Positions 17,719-26,150 are shown, counted from the first letter of the stretch. The stretch: 64,000 nt of DNA from UBA3871 sp002392265 (GCA_946614255.1 CAMOGS010000060.1:46553-110552); one strand, 5' to 3'. The notes: a model not told the origin generated them from the letters alone. A program made the numbers and translations.

Positions 17719-19272
17719 TTACCATTCAACTTCTTTGATTCCCTTTAAAATCTTTTCAGGTGATCTCTTCTGAGTATCGACCTTCTTTTCAACCTGAGAA
17801 ACAACGGCGGTCAGCACGCCCTCGAGGATGAAGTAGATGATTGCAACCGCAATCAGCGCAAAGAACGGATCATACGTACGCGAACGCACGAGGTCTCCCA
17901 TCTTTGTGAGGTCCATTACTGCGATGTAGCCGACGATGGAGGTTTCCTTGATTAAGGATACCATATCGTTCTTGTAAATCGGCAGGAAATGCTTTGCTGC
18001 CTGCGGCAGAATGATCTTAAAGAAGCTCTGGCTGTCGCTGTACCCGAGTGCGCGGGAAGCTTCGTACTGTCCCTTTGGAATTGCGTTACAGCCAACGCAC
18101 AGCATGTCGTACATGCCGCAGCCAAAAATCAGCGTGAACCCGAGAACGGATATCCATGCGCCCGAAAGATGCGAGTTCGAGAATACGATAAATGCCAGAA
18201 TCATCAGGAATACTACTGTAGGAATACCGTCGATGATAAAGCATACGATATCTGTCAGCTTGTTTGCCAGCCTGTTGCCGCCACGGCAGAGCATGTATAC
18301 TGCAAATCCGAGCAGCGTTCCGAAGAGTAATGATGCCAGCGTGATAAACAGTGTGGTACCGATACCGGAAACGAAGAGGCGCCAGCGGCTGTCCTTGATA
18401 AAGGTCTTGTTAAAGCTGTTTTGAAGCTTTGCGATGAAACCGCTTTCATCACCCTGGTCGCTTTCAAGTACGAAAACGATATCACAGCGGTAGTACGGAT
18501 CGGAGAGCACGGAGTTTTCCGCACGCTCTTCGTCAACTACGATGTTCATTCCGAAATCGTATTTACCGGAAACCGCGCCCGGAGCGATTGAGTCAAACTC
18601 CATCGCCTGGAAATCCCAGTTGTAGCCGTATGCGGCGCAGAAGTTCATCATAAACTCTACGTCATAGCCCGAGAACTGACCGTTGCTCTCAAAGGAGAAC
18701 GGCTCGTATCCGCCCTCGATTGCGATGATAACGGTACCGTTTTCACCGGTTGTCTCAGGGATTGTCTTTATTTCGCAGGTGTTAGGATCCCAGTTCTTTA
18801 CCCAGTAATCATAGAGAGAATCGAGCCAGCCGTCAGCCTTTTTGGCTGCGATGAATTCCTGGATCTCCGCAAAGAGTCTGTCCTGCTTGTCGTTATTTCC
18901 GACAATTACCGCAAAATCGCAGTAGCCCGGGGATTCCTCCATGCGAATCAGCTCAGGATGCTGATATCTCTGTGCATAGTATCCGACCTCTTCAATCAGA
19001 TATGCATCTATTTTGTTGGACTCGAGCGCAGGAATCATGTCGTTTGGCATCTTGTAGTAGTACCATTCCTCGCCCTCGAGGTCGTCTTTAATCAAATCCT
19101 CGTACAGAACGCCTGTCTGCACACCGAGGTTTTTGCCGTTCAAATCTTCAAGCTTTGAAAGGCCGTTCTTTGCCTTTGGAGCCTCGTCAGCAAATGCGAT
19201 GCCCACTGTGCCGAAAATCACGCTTATTGTGAGCAGGGCACATACTATGATTGAAAAACTTCTCTTTCTCAT
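17719..19272 (-). CDS. amino-acid ABC transporter: fused solute-binding domains and permease
   Basis: About 517 residues from the ATG at 19272 (GGAGGAGG upstream, two bases after the ATPase stop). A signal peptide (about 1-28) is followed by a segment that looks like only the second half of a family 3 binding domain (LEDLNGKNLGVQTG onward, about 33-165). A second, more N-lobe-like binding region comes next (EGGYEPFSFESNG, about 185-270). The C-terminal 230 residues are a GlnP/HisM-type permease with the EAA-loop region EASRALGYSDSQSFFKIILP. The protein combines binding protein and permease in one chain and works with the ATPase encoded just upstream. The polar amino acid substrate is not identified. 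Confidence 0.85.
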   Translation of the reverse strand: MRKRSFSIIVCALLTISVIFGTVGIAFADEAPKAKNGLSKLEDLNGKNLGVQTGVLYEDLIKDDLEGEEWYYYKMPNDMIPALESNKIDAYLIEEVGYYAQRYQHPELIRMEESPGYCDFAVIVGNNDKQDRLFAEIQEFIAAKKADGWLDSLYDYWVKNWDPNTCEIKTIPETTGENGTVIIAIEGGYEPFSFESNGQFSGYDVEFMMNFCAAYGYNWDFQAMEFDSIAPGAVSGKYDFGMNIVVDEERAENSVLSDPYYRCDIVFVLESDQGDESGFIAKLQNSFNKTFIKDSRWRLFVSGIGTTLFITLASLLFGTLLGFAVYMLCRGGNRLANKLTDIVCFIIDGIPTVVFLMILAFIVFSNSHLSGAWISVLGFTLIFGCGMYDMLCVGCNAIPKGQYEASRALGYSDSQSFFKIILPQAAKHFLPIYKNDMVSLIKETSIVGYIAVMDLTKMGDLVRSRTYDPFFALIAVAIIYFILEGVLTAVVSQVEKKVDTQKRSPEKILKGIKEVEW

Positions 19273-19274
19273 TT

Positions 19275-20408
19275 CTATGCCTCCTCCCACTTAAAGCTGA
19301 TTGTAATTTTGTTGTTGTAAGCGGCGAACGGATTCTCCTTGCTCGGTTCCTCCGGCGGGAAGACCTCGTCCTCGAGAACAGTTGTCTTTTCCTCGAGTAC
19401 GTCGTCAAACAGGGAGTTTCCTGTCTCGGACAGGTCGAAATGCTCGCCCTTGTAGCGAATCTTTAAGACGAGAACGTCGCTCTTTTCGGAGTAGTCGATG
19501 CCCACCAGAACATCCTTTTCCTCCTCTTCGTCGCGTTCGAGGATATTGTTGAGCGTAATTTCCTCGAAGCAGAGCTGGAGCTTACTCATTCTTTCGTTTT
19601 CGATGAGCAGCTTTTCAGCATAGGACTGAAGCTCGTCGTACATCTCTTCGAAATTGAACTCGTCGTCCTTGATGTGATAGGAGAGCGAGGTCAGGCGGCG
19701 AATAAACTTCTTTGTCTTTTCGCGACGCGGCTGCTCGAAGATCTGCTTTGGAGTGCCCTCTTCATAGATGCCTCCCTCGTCCATAAAGAACACGCGATTT
19801 GAAATTTTGCGCGCAAAATCCATCTCGTGGGTAACGATCATCATTGTGCGACCGGTCTTTGCAAGCATGCGGATTACGGACTGTACTTCACCGATCATGC
19901 TCGGGTCGAGCGCAGATGTAGGCTCGTCGAAAAGTATGATTTCAGGGTCCATACCGAGCGCTCTCGCGATTGCGATACGCTGCTGCTGACCGCCGGAGAG
20001 CTCGTCCGGATAGGAGAGCGCCTTACTTGAAAGACCGACGGTGTTCAAAAGATCCATCGCTATATCGTATGCTTCCTGACGGCTGCGGCCGAGCAGCGTA
20101 ATCTGCGGCTGCATAATGTTTTCGAGAACCGTCATGTGGCCGAACAGGTTGAACGACTGGAAAACCATGCCCATCTTTTTGCGAACGCTGTTTAAGTCGT
20201 AGCCCTTTTCGGTTATGTCCTCGCCGTCAACGATAATCTGGCCGGAGGTCGGCGCAGAGAGCATGTTGATACAGCGAAGAAGTGTAGATTTTCCTGTTCC
20301 GGAAGGTCCGATAACAGAGATGACGTCGCCGTCGTTTATCGTAACACTCACATCTTTAAGCGGTGTTACATCGTCGAATTCCTTGGTGACATTGCGTAGT
20401 TCTATCAT
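19275..20408 (-). CDS. amino-acid ABC transporter ATP-binding protein with C-terminal extension
   Basis: 377 residues, about 130 more than GlnQ-type ATPases. Residues 1-240: Walker A GPSGTGKST, Q-loop, signature LSGGQQQR, Walker B IILFDEPTSALDP, H-loop THE. After residue about 240 comes an extra domain with ENERMSKLQLCFEEITLNN and later LVLKIRYKGEHFDLSETG. That order vaguely recalls an RsbW/HATPase_c_2 fold (E-x-x-x-N box, then a strand and FDxxxxG), but the resemblance is weak. It would energise the fused binding protein/permease downstream. The start ATG overlaps the stop of a small upstream frame (ATGA). Confidence 0.88.
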   Translation of the reverse strand: MIELRNVTKEFDDVTPLKDVSVTINDGDVISVIGPSGTGKSTLLRCINMLSAPTSGQIIVDGEDITEKGYDLNSVRKKMGMVFQSFNLFGHMTVLENIMQPQITLLGRSRQEAYDIAMDLLNTVGLSSKALSYPDELSGGQQQRIAIARALGMDPEIILFDEPTSALDPSMIGEVQSVIRMLAKTGRTMMIVTHEMDFARKISNRVFFMDEGGIYEEGTPKQIFEQPRREKTKKFIRRLTSLSYHIKDDEFNFEEMYDELQSYAEKLLIENERMSKLQLCFEEITLNNILERDEEEEKDVLVGIDYSEKSDVLVLKIRYKGEHFDLSETGNSLFDDVLEEKTTVLEDEVFPPEEPSKENPFAAYNNKITISFKWEEA

Positions 20409-20593
20409 TCTGCTACCTCCCTTTCACTTCCTAAGGAAACACAAATAGCCCGGCACATACCCATTTCTGGATGCGCTGAGCTATGGATTTCAGATTCATG
20501 GTTAAAAGCGCCTGTATGTGTCCCAACACAAAGAGACAGATGTGCGGAATTCCTCATTCCCGCGCAGGCCTTAAAGTTTTCAGTTCTGTTCAT
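20405..20593 (-). CDS. possible small upstream ORF coupled to the ABC ATPase gene
   Basis: 62 codons ending in TGA that overlaps the ATPase start codon as ATGA, the arrangement of translational coupling. GGAG stands 14 bases before its ATG, which is rather far. The product is rich in Cys, His and Ser and looks like no family I know. It sits in the 3' half of a long leader, so it may be a leader peptide or simply a chance frame through structured RNA. Confidence 0.3.
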   Translation of the reverse strand: MNRTENFKACAGMRNSAHLSLCVGTHTGAFNHESEIHSSAHPEMGMCRAICVSLGSEREVAE

Positions 20594-20790
20594 TTTAGAA
20601 TTATCAGCTCCTAGTTGGTACCCCCGCCCGTTTAGCGGGAACCTCGGTTTGTTTCAGCTATTGCCGCCTTACTCGGTCGTGCGGCGCTGAGAGAGAAGCC
20701 TTTCTCTCCTTTGGATAATCCGCATTCTGCGGAAGGCCTCGTTCTGTTGTGTTGTGACAGAGCAAAGCCCGCTTTTGTCGTTACTGATTA
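20594..20790 (-). promoter_or_regulatory. long structured 5' leader of the amino-acid ABC operon, class unknown
   Basis: The promoter at 20791-20819 gives a leader of about 375 bases before the ATPase. Hairpins visible on the minus strand: TCCGCA / TGCGGA, GGAGAGA / TCTCTCT, CGCC / GGCG, and CCCG / CGGG followed by CGGGGGTACCAAC. The last stretch recalls the conserved core of the ydaO (c-di-AMP) riboswitch. The expected 3' conserved block of that class is not clearly present, so I leave it unclassified. It is not a T-box: the T-box sequence AGGGTGGNACCGCG is absent. Confidence 0.5.
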
Positions 20791-20819
20791 ACTATACAAT
20801 TAAACTGTGTAAAAGTCAA
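20791..20819 (-). promoter_or_regulatory. sigma-A promoter of the amino-acid ABC operon
   Basis: TTGACT, 17-base spacer, TATAGT on the minus strand, near consensus. Confidence 0.75.
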
Positions 20820-20857
20820 CCAAAATTAAATCTTTATTTAAGTAAATGGCACGAAGC

Positions 20858-22576
20858 CTATTTTTTCGCAAGCTCTTCCTCTTCGAGAACTCTGTACGCA
20901 ACCTTTCCGACAAGCGTTTTAGGCAGCTCCTCCCGGAATTCGATGTCATACGGCATAGCATATTTTGCTATGTGCTCACGACAGTAAGCAAGCAGCTCTT
21001 CCTTTGTCGCCTCGCTTGGCTCCACGTCTGCAGCAAGCTTCACAAAGGCCTTCACTTTTTGCATCTTCAGCGCATCCGGCACTCCGATGATGCAGGACAT
21101 CTGCACCTTTTCGTGCGCATCGAGGATGTTCTCGAGCTGGCCCGGATAGATGTTGTAGCCCGAGCTTACGATCATGCGCTTTGCGCGGCCGCGGAAATAA
21201 ATGAAGCCCTGCTCGTCCATTGTTCCGAGATCGCCCGTGTACACCCATGTAAGCCCATCTGCATGACTGCGCAGCGTTTTGGCAGTCTCCTCAGGATGGC
21301 CCGCATACTCCTTCATAACGGTAGGACCCGCCAGAAGAATTTCGCCTTCCTCGCCATACGGAAGCTCTTCGTCGGTGCCGGGCTTTACGATTTTGATATA
21401 GGTGTCAGGGAACGGGATTCCGATGGAGCCCTCCTTGCTCATTGATGTCGGTGTCAGGCAGCAGGCCGTGACGGTTTCGGTAGTGCCGTAGCCTTCGCGC
21501 ACCTGAATGACTGCGTGGTGGTCGTAGAGGAACTTGTCAAACTTCTTTTTAAGCTCTATGGAGAGCGAGTCGCCGCCCGAAAAGACACCCTTGAGCGAGG
21601 AAAGATTTGCGCCGTCCATGCTCGGGAGCCTTAAGAGTGCCTCGTAGAGAGTCGGCACACCGGCTATGAAATTGCACTTGTACTTGGTAATCAGCTTGGC
21701 GTAGCTCTGTGCGGTAAAGCGCGGTACCAGTATGCAGTGTCCGCCGCCTGCAAGCATGGAGTGAATGCATACGCCCAGGCCAAAGCCGTGGAACAGAGGC
21801 ATTGCCGAAAGCATGCGGTCGCCTATTCTGTACATTGGATTGGTCGCAACAATCTGCGCCGCAAGAGCATTGAAATTGCCGTTTGTCAGCACGATGCCCT
21901 TTGTGGTTCCGGTAGTTCCGCCGGAGTAAAGAATTACAGCCGGGTCGTCCCACTTTCTCGGAACCTCGTAGTTGTAAAAGCAGGCCTTTCCGAGGTTCAT
22001 AAACTGCTGCCAGCGGATGACAGGGGCATCCGAAGGAATCTTTTCGATCTTGCGCCCTTCGGTGAGCATATAGCCTGCGCGGATCGGCTTTGAGAGCGCG
22101 TCCTTGATGCTGGCTATTATGATGTTTACGACCTTTGTATTCTTTCTGACCTTTTCAAACTTGTTGTAGAACTGGTCGAGCGTGATTGCGGTGATGGATT
22201 CTGATTCGTTCAGATAAAACTCTATTTCCTTTTCTGCGGAAAGCGGGTGAATCATATTTGCGATGCCGCCGACCACGTTAACCGCGTAGAACATATAGAT
22301 TGCCTGAGGGCAGTTTGGCATTGCGATGGTTACTTTATCGCCCTCGCGAATGCCTATGGTTTTAAGCGAGCGGGCGCATCTGCGTATTTCTGCCACCATT
22401 TTTTTATAGGTGGTGTTTTTGCCCATGAAGGTAAAGGCGATTTTGTCAGGATATGCTTCTGCGATTTTTTCAACCTTTTCAAACATGGAGCCTTCGAAAT
22501 ATGTCAGGTGCATTGGGGTATCGCCCATATACGGTTCCCACGGTGTTTTTGCTGTTACATTGCTATAATCAAACAT
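20858..22576 (-). CDS. AMP-dependent acyl-CoA ligase (long-chain fatty-acid type)
   Basis: 572 residues. Adenylation motifs: P-loop YSGGTTGTTKG, YGTTE, YTGDLG followed by RAKRMIVSSGYNIYP, and the C-terminal Lys in LPKTLVGK. It activates a carboxylic acid to the acyl-CoA through an acyl-AMP. It lies 29 bases downstream of an E2-like acyltransferase, so the two probably act in succession: acid to CoA ester, then acyl transfer. The acid cannot be deduced. Downstream there is only the ABC promoter region. Confidence 0.9.
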   Translation of the reverse strand: MFDYSNVTAKTPWEPYMGDTPMHLTYFEGSMFEKVEKIAEAYPDKIAFTFMGKNTTYKKMVAEIRRCARSLKTIGIREGDKVTIAMPNCPQAIYMFYAVNVVGGIANMIHPLSAEKEIEFYLNESESITAITLDQFYNKFEKVRKNTKVVNIIIASIKDALSKPIRAGYMLTEGRKIEKIPSDAPVIRWQQFMNLGKACFYNYEVPRKWDDPAVILYSGGTTGTTKGIVLTNGNFNALAAQIVATNPMYRIGDRMLSAMPLFHGFGLGVCIHSMLAGGGHCILVPRFTAQSYAKLITKYKCNFIAGVPTLYEALLRLPSMDGANLSSLKGVFSGGDSLSIELKKKFDKFLYDHHAVIQVREGYGTTETVTACCLTPTSMSKEGSIGIPFPDTYIKIVKPGTDEELPYGEEGEILLAGPTVMKEYAGHPEETAKTLRSHADGLTWVYTGDLGTMDEQGFIYFRGRAKRMIVSSGYNIYPGQLENILDAHEKVQMSCIIGVPDALKMQKVKAFVKLAADVEPSEATKEELLAYCREHIAKYAMPYDIEFREELPKTLVGKVAYRVLEEEELAKK

Positions 22577-22605
22577 AATGTATGCCTTTCATGTATCGAT
22601 ATTTG

Positions 22606-23499
22606 TTATTTGTTTGAGACCGCAACCTCCTGCGACAGTGGCTCGTCGAGGCAGTGCGGATTTTCGAAAATATCGCGGAGGAGCTGCACGCATCTGCTGT
22701 AGTAATATCCGTCAGCCAGACGCTCATCCACTGTCAGTCCGATGTCGACGCTGTCGCGCATGGTGCAGTTTCCGTCTTCATCAAAGAACGGGCGCTTTTT
22801 GCGTTCGCCGAGCACCACAAAAAAAGAGCATGAACCCCAGTTTGTCAGGTGATGGTAGCCGCTGTGCAGGCTGATTGAGCCGAGGTTGCTGATTACGCAG
22901 CTGGTGTAATAGGGGTCGGTCTCAATGAGCGATGCGGGAACCTTGCCGTGGCGGTCGAGGAAGCACATGAGCCTGAGCGCCGCCTTGCTGACAAAGCGTG
23001 GGATTTTGTTGAAAAAGTTCATTGCATCAGTAGACGGGTCAATCTTTTCCGAGCGGCACTCGAAAATCTGATCGCGGATGATGTTGTGAATATCGTCGAT
23101 GCTCATTTCGGGCTTTGAATGCACAATTGCAAGAGCTTCTGCGCCTGATTCGCTGAACGCCTTTTTAACGACAAACGCAGTGCTGACTTCGTTTCTCTGA
23201 TAAAAATTGCGGTTTGCGATGAAACGGTTCATCTTTGGCTTTAGCGTGATGACCTTTAAAATAGTGGTTACAACGACCTGAAAGAGGTTGTATTTATACT
23301 CGTCTGCGGACAAGTTTGCGTTTTTTTCGTCGAGATATTTATTGACCTGTGTGAGATCGAGTCTTTCGCTGATGAAGGCTTCGTTGTCGCAGCGGTTAGG
23401 ATAGATAACTCCCGTTACGAAATGCAGGCTGTCGAGTTCGCGAAGGAGTCTGCCGTCCTTGCGGTCGCCTCTGCGCTTCTTTGCCTTTTCTGTTTCCAT
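22606..23499 (-). CDS. E2-like (2-oxo acid dehydrogenase / CAT superfamily) acyltransferase, His replaced
   Basis: About 297 residues from the ATG at 23499 (AAGGAG upstream). It lacks lipoyl and E1/E3-binding domains, so only the catalytic trimeric-type domain is present. The C-terminal motif is TVDERLADG, where dehydrogenase E2 proteins have DHRxxDG; the catalytic His is Glu259, while the Asp and Gly remain. A Lys/Arg-rich N-terminus follows the start. It is upstream of, and probably cotranscribed with, an acyl-CoA ligase. It could be a transferase with changed chemistry or a binding protein. A candidate DtxR-type palindrome is upstream. Confidence 0.72.
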   Translation of the reverse strand: METEKAKKRRGDRKDGRLLRELDSLHFVTGVIYPNRCDNEAFISERLDLTQVNKYLDEKNANLSADEYKYNLFQVVVTTILKVITLKPKMNRFIANRNFYQRNEVSTAFVVKKAFSESGAEALAIVHSKPEMSIDDIHNIIRDQIFECRSEKIDPSTDAMNFFNKIPRFVSKAALRLMCFLDRHGKVPASLIETDPYYTSCVISNLGSISLHSGYHHLTNWGSCSFFVVLGERKKRPFFDEDGNCTMRDSVDIGLTVDERLADGYYYSRCVQLLRDIFENPHCLDEPLSQEVAVSNK

Positions 23500-23547
23500 T
23501 TTTTTCTCCTTGGTTTTTGATATAAACACAGCTCTATAGAGCCAAAG

Positions 23548-23598
23548 ATATTCTAACACACATGTATGGTAAAATCAAAGGCTTTTAGCAAGTGCTAA
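23548..23598 (-). promoter_or_regulatory. promoter of the acyltransferase-ligase pair with TTAGCA palindrome upstream
   Basis: TTGATT, 17-base spacer, TAGAAT on the minus strand. Immediately upstream, at 23585-23598, is TTAGCA-CT-TGCTAA (minus strand), a perfect palindrome of the same family as the boxes at 35.4, 41.3 and 45.9 kb. Confidence 0.5.
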
Positions 23599-23615
23599 CA
23601 GACTTAAAAAACGAT

Positions 23616-23644
23616 TTGAAGAACAGCTCAGACTGTGTTATAAT
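23616..23644 (+). promoter_or_regulatory. promoter of tRNA-Arg
   Basis: TTGAAG, 17-base spacer, TATAAT, ending 17 bases before the tRNA. Confidence 0.75.
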
Positions 23645-23661
23645 GCTTAATGTTACGATAT

Positions 23662-23736
23662 GTCTCCGTAGTTAAATGGATATAACAGCGCTCTCCTAAA
23701 GCGTAGTTGGCGGTTCGATTCCGCCCGGGGATACCA
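23662..23736 (+). tRNA. tRNA-Arg (anticodon CCT)
   Basis: Cloverleaf fits: acceptor GTCTCCG / CGGGGAT, anticodon stem GCGCT / AGCGT with loop CTCCTAA (anticodon CCT, reading AGG), T arm GGCGG-TTCGATT-CCGCC, and an encoded CCA at 23734-23736. It is followed at once by a strong terminator, so it is a single-tRNA unit. Confidence 0.95.
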
Positions 23737-23749
23737 TGGTAATAAAAGG

Positions 23750-23790
23750 CCCCGAGGCTGCAGATAAAGCAGCTTCGGGGTTTTGTTTTT
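23750..23790 (+). terminator. terminator of tRNA-Arg, shared with the convergent reductase
   Basis: Stem CCCCGAGGCTGC / GCAGCTTCGGGG with a 7-base loop, then TTTTGTTTTT. On the minus strand it follows the aldo/keto reductase stop directly and is also T-rich. Confidence 0.9.
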
Positions 23791-24925
23791 ACAGTGAATT
23801 GTATTTTTCGTCAATCTTTTTCAGCATGTCCGGGATAGGAATGTGCTGTGGGCAGCGCTTTTCACAGTTGCCGCAGTGCACGCAGTCGTTTGCGTTCGGG
23901 CCGATATCCTTGTAGATTTTTTTAAGGTCACCCCAAAGATATACGAAGTCCTTTGCACACGCCTCATTGTAGGCTGAGAATATTTTTGAAATCTTTATGC
24001 CTGATGGGCAGTCCGCACAGTAGTTGCACTTCGTGCAAGGCACGAAAACTTCCTTTGACATCGCCTTTCCTGCCGCATAAGCAGCATCTATTTCCGCTGC
24101 TGTAAGGCCTTCCTCGCGCGAGAAAAAGTCGGTGTTTTGGTAAACCTGCTCAGGCTCTGCCATGCCGGAAAGAATCCAGCCCACGCGCGGGAGACTTTCA
24201 AGCCAGCCAAAAGCGAAGTCTGTGTAGCTCAGACCGTGCTCAGTGCTTGCCGCATCGAGAATCTTCCGGCCCTCCGCACTTGGCATGCGGGAAAGTGTGC
24301 CTCCGCGAAGCGGTTCCATTACTACGACCGTCTTGCCGAACTCGTCGGCGATTTCGTAAAGTGCCTTTGTGTTGATGTAGTCCCAGTCGAGGTAGTTCAG
24401 CTGCAGCTGCACAAACTCAATGTACTGCCCCCACTTTTCGAGGCAGTCGCGCAGCAGTACCGGCGAGCAGTGAAAGCTTGCGCCGAGATGACGAATGCGG
24501 CCCTTTTCCTTTTCCTTTGCAAGAGTCGGAAAGATGTCCGCCTTTTCAAGGTTGTCGTACCAGCCTCGCTCAATATCGTGAACGAGGAAAAAGTCGAAAT
24601 AGTCGACGCCACAGCGGCCGAGCTGTTCTTCGAACTTTGGAATTACTGCATCCTTGGTCTCGATGAGCCATGTCGGGAGCTTGCTGGTGATCTGAAAGCT
24701 GTCGCGAGGATGGCGCTCCACCAGCGCGCGGCGAAAGATTTCTTCGCCCTTGCCGTTTAGGTAGGTGTAGGCCGTGTCGAAATAGGTGATGCCTCTCTCA
24801 AGACTCGCGTCAACGATTGCGCAAGCTTTGTCGAAATACGGCTGTCCGCTGTCATCCATTGGAAAGCGCATGTTTCCCAGACAGAGCTTGCTGACTTTAG
24901 TTCCTTGAAAATCCGTGTACCTCAT
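23789..24925 (-). CDS. aldo/keto reductase with C-terminal 4Fe-4S ferredoxin domain
   Basis: 378 residues. The N-terminal 280 form the AKR barrel (FDTAYTYLNGKGEE with Asp/Tyr, FFLVHDIERG with the His). The C-terminal region has CTKCNYCADCP and then CVHCGNCEKRCPQHIPIP, the cysteine pattern of two iron-sulfur clusters. Such fusions are common in anaerobes and probably couple ferredoxin-like electrons to NAD(P) or a carbonyl substrate. It lies 18 bases after the cvpA-like gene. The exact substrate is unknown. Confidence 0.9.
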   Translation of the reverse strand: MRYTDFQGTKVSKLCLGNMRFPMDDSGQPYFDKACAIVDASLERGITYFDTAYTYLNGKGEEIFRRALVERHPRDSFQITSKLPTWLIETKDAVIPKFEEQLGRCGVDYFDFFLVHDIERGWYDNLEKADIFPTLAKEKEKGRIRHLGASFHCSPVLLRDCLEKWGQYIEFVQLQLNYLDWDYINTKALYEIADEFGKTVVVMEPLRGGTLSRMPSAEGRKILDAASTEHGLSYTDFAFGWLESLPRVGWILSGMAEPEQVYQNTDFFSREEGLTAAEIDAAYAAGKAMSKEVFVPCTKCNYCADCPSGIKISKIFSAYNEACAKDFVYLWGDLKKIYKDIGPNANDCVHCGNCEKRCPQHIPIPDMLKKIDEKYNSL

Positions 24926-24943
24926 TTATTCCTCCTTTTTGCT

Positions 24944-25594
24944 TTAGCCGGCGATTATGCTGCGGATAAGCATCAGCAGCAGGTTGCTATCATATAATTT
25001 GTGTGCGAAATATGAGCTTTGCATTACGCTGTAAAACGCTTCCACCTTGTCGGGGAAGAACATATTCGCGCATGGAATTGCGATGGCCATCAGCAGAAAT
25101 ACAATCAGAAGACCCTTCACCGCACCCATCGCAAAGCCCAAAATGCGGTCGATGGCACCGATGAAGCTGCCCTGCTCGTCGTGCTTTCTGTCAAAGAAGC
25201 CGATGATAAGTGCCAGCACGATCTTTACGGCAAGTATGATGGTCACAAAACAGATGATTTCAAAAATCGTGTTTGCCATGCTGGTGGAAAGCTGTGATGT
25301 CACTTTGGTGCCTGCCGCGCTGAGAGCGTCTGTCAGAATCGAAGGAAGTGTGTCGAGGCCTGACATTGCACCTGAAAGCGACTGACCAAACCTGTCGGCA
25401 ACCTTTTCGTAGATGGACTCGTACAGATGCGTCTTTTCGCGCAAAAGCTCCCCAAACGGTTCCGACCATATGTATGCGGCTACTACGGCGAGAATCCAGT
25501 CAATCGTTCTGAGGAACGAATGAGCAAAGCCTTTGTAATAGCCAATGATTACAAAAAGCAGTATTATCGCTGCCGTTATAATGTCAAAAAGCAT
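24944..25594 (-). CDS. CvpA family membrane protein
   Basis: About 216 residues from the ATG at 25594, with GGAGGAG upstream; the frame's earlier ATG at 25615 would place that ribosome site inside the gene. Four hydrophobic segments and the N-terminal pattern of CvpA (DIITAAIILLFVIIGYYKG). In enteric bacteria CvpA is linked to colicin V production and envelope homeostasis; its biochemical role is not settled. First gene of a pair with the aldo/keto reductase. Confidence 0.8.
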   Translation of the reverse strand: MLFDIITAAIILLFVIIGYYKGFAHSFLRTIDWILAVVAAYIWSEPFGELLREKTHLYESIYEKVADRFGQSLSGAMSGLDTLPSILTDALSAAGTKVTSQLSTSMANTIFEIICFVTIILAVKIVLALIIGFFDRKHDEQGSFIGAIDRILGFAMGAVKGLLIVFLLMAIAIPCANMFFPDKVEAFYSVMQSSYFAHKLYDSNLLLMLIRSIIAG

Positions 25595-25684
25595 TTTCTC
25601 CTCCTGTTTTCCCATTTGATATGTTAATTCTACTTTATTTACAGCGGTTTTTCAAGTGGGCGTTCGGAGTGCGAAAAGGGATTG

Positions 25685-25747
25685 CAAAAAATTAAAAGCC
25701 GGAGCGCTGATTGGCTTCCCGTGCCCTTTTCCTCAGCATTCCGACTT
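25685..25747 (-). terminator. terminator of the NrdD-like gene
   Basis: Hairpin with 14 of 15 pairs (AAGTCGGAATGCTGA / TCAGCGCTCCGGCTT, some G-U). It is followed on the minus strand by TTTAATTTTTT, 27 bases after the stop at 25774. Confidence 0.85.
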
Positions 25748-25773
25748 AAAAAGTAATCTTGAGTTGGCGTTTA

Positions 25774-26076
25774 CTATATTGGCTCGTAACCACCTGCTAC
25801 GCCGTGCTTTACGCGATCTCTTTCCTCTGCACGCTTTGCGTCGTTCCAGTTATCCATGGTTCCTACGAGATATCCTGTGATTCTGCGGATACGCTCAAAC
25901 GGTACATCCTCGAACTTGTAGGAAAGGTTTACGTAATCGCCGTCGGCCTCGATATTCAGCCTGGTGATTTTACGGCCCGTCTTTTTGGTGACATAATCGA
26001 CATACTGCTTTCTTTCTTCGTAAGGTATATCGGAATCACCTGTTACATTTACTTCAACATTGTATATATTGTCCAT
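25774..26076 (-). CDS. small protein resembling a C-terminal segment of anaerobic ribonucleotide reductase
   Basis: 100 residues. The segment RRITGYLVGTMDNWNDAKRAEERDRVKH looks like the 'RVTGYL...FN.GK..E..DR' stretch near the C-terminus of NrdD, but the glycyl-radical loop with its Cys pairs and Gly is absent. The first half (about 1-60) looks like a small alpha/beta domain I do not recognise. No nrdD or nrdG is nearby. It is a single-gene unit with its own promoter and terminator, so it is probably a free-standing protein and not debris. Confidence 0.6.
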   Translation of the reverse strand: MDNIYNVEVNVTGDSDIPYEERKQYVDYVTKKTGRKITRLNIEADGDYVNLSYKFEDVPFERIRRITGYLVGTMDNWNDAKRAEERDRVKHGVAGGYEPI

Positions 26077-26101
26077 TTAAGTGTGCCTCCCACTTTAGAA
26101 G

Positions 26102-26150
26102 ATTATACCACATATTGTGTTTTTTTAAAGCTTTTTTTGCAAAAAACACT
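26102..26150 (-). promoter_or_regulatory. promoter of the NrdD-like gene with A-rich upstream tract
   Basis: Extended -10 TGTGGTATAAT at 26111-26102 (minus strand) preceded by ACAATA and an A-rich stretch with GCTTTAAAAAA. A very similar stretch precedes the HD-GYP gene at 42.8 kb. Confidence 0.55.

Noticed and set aside
20594..20700. T-box leader
   Set aside because: GGTACC-like sequence is present but the T-box consensus and a following terminator are not, and the plus-strand reading has no gene downstream.
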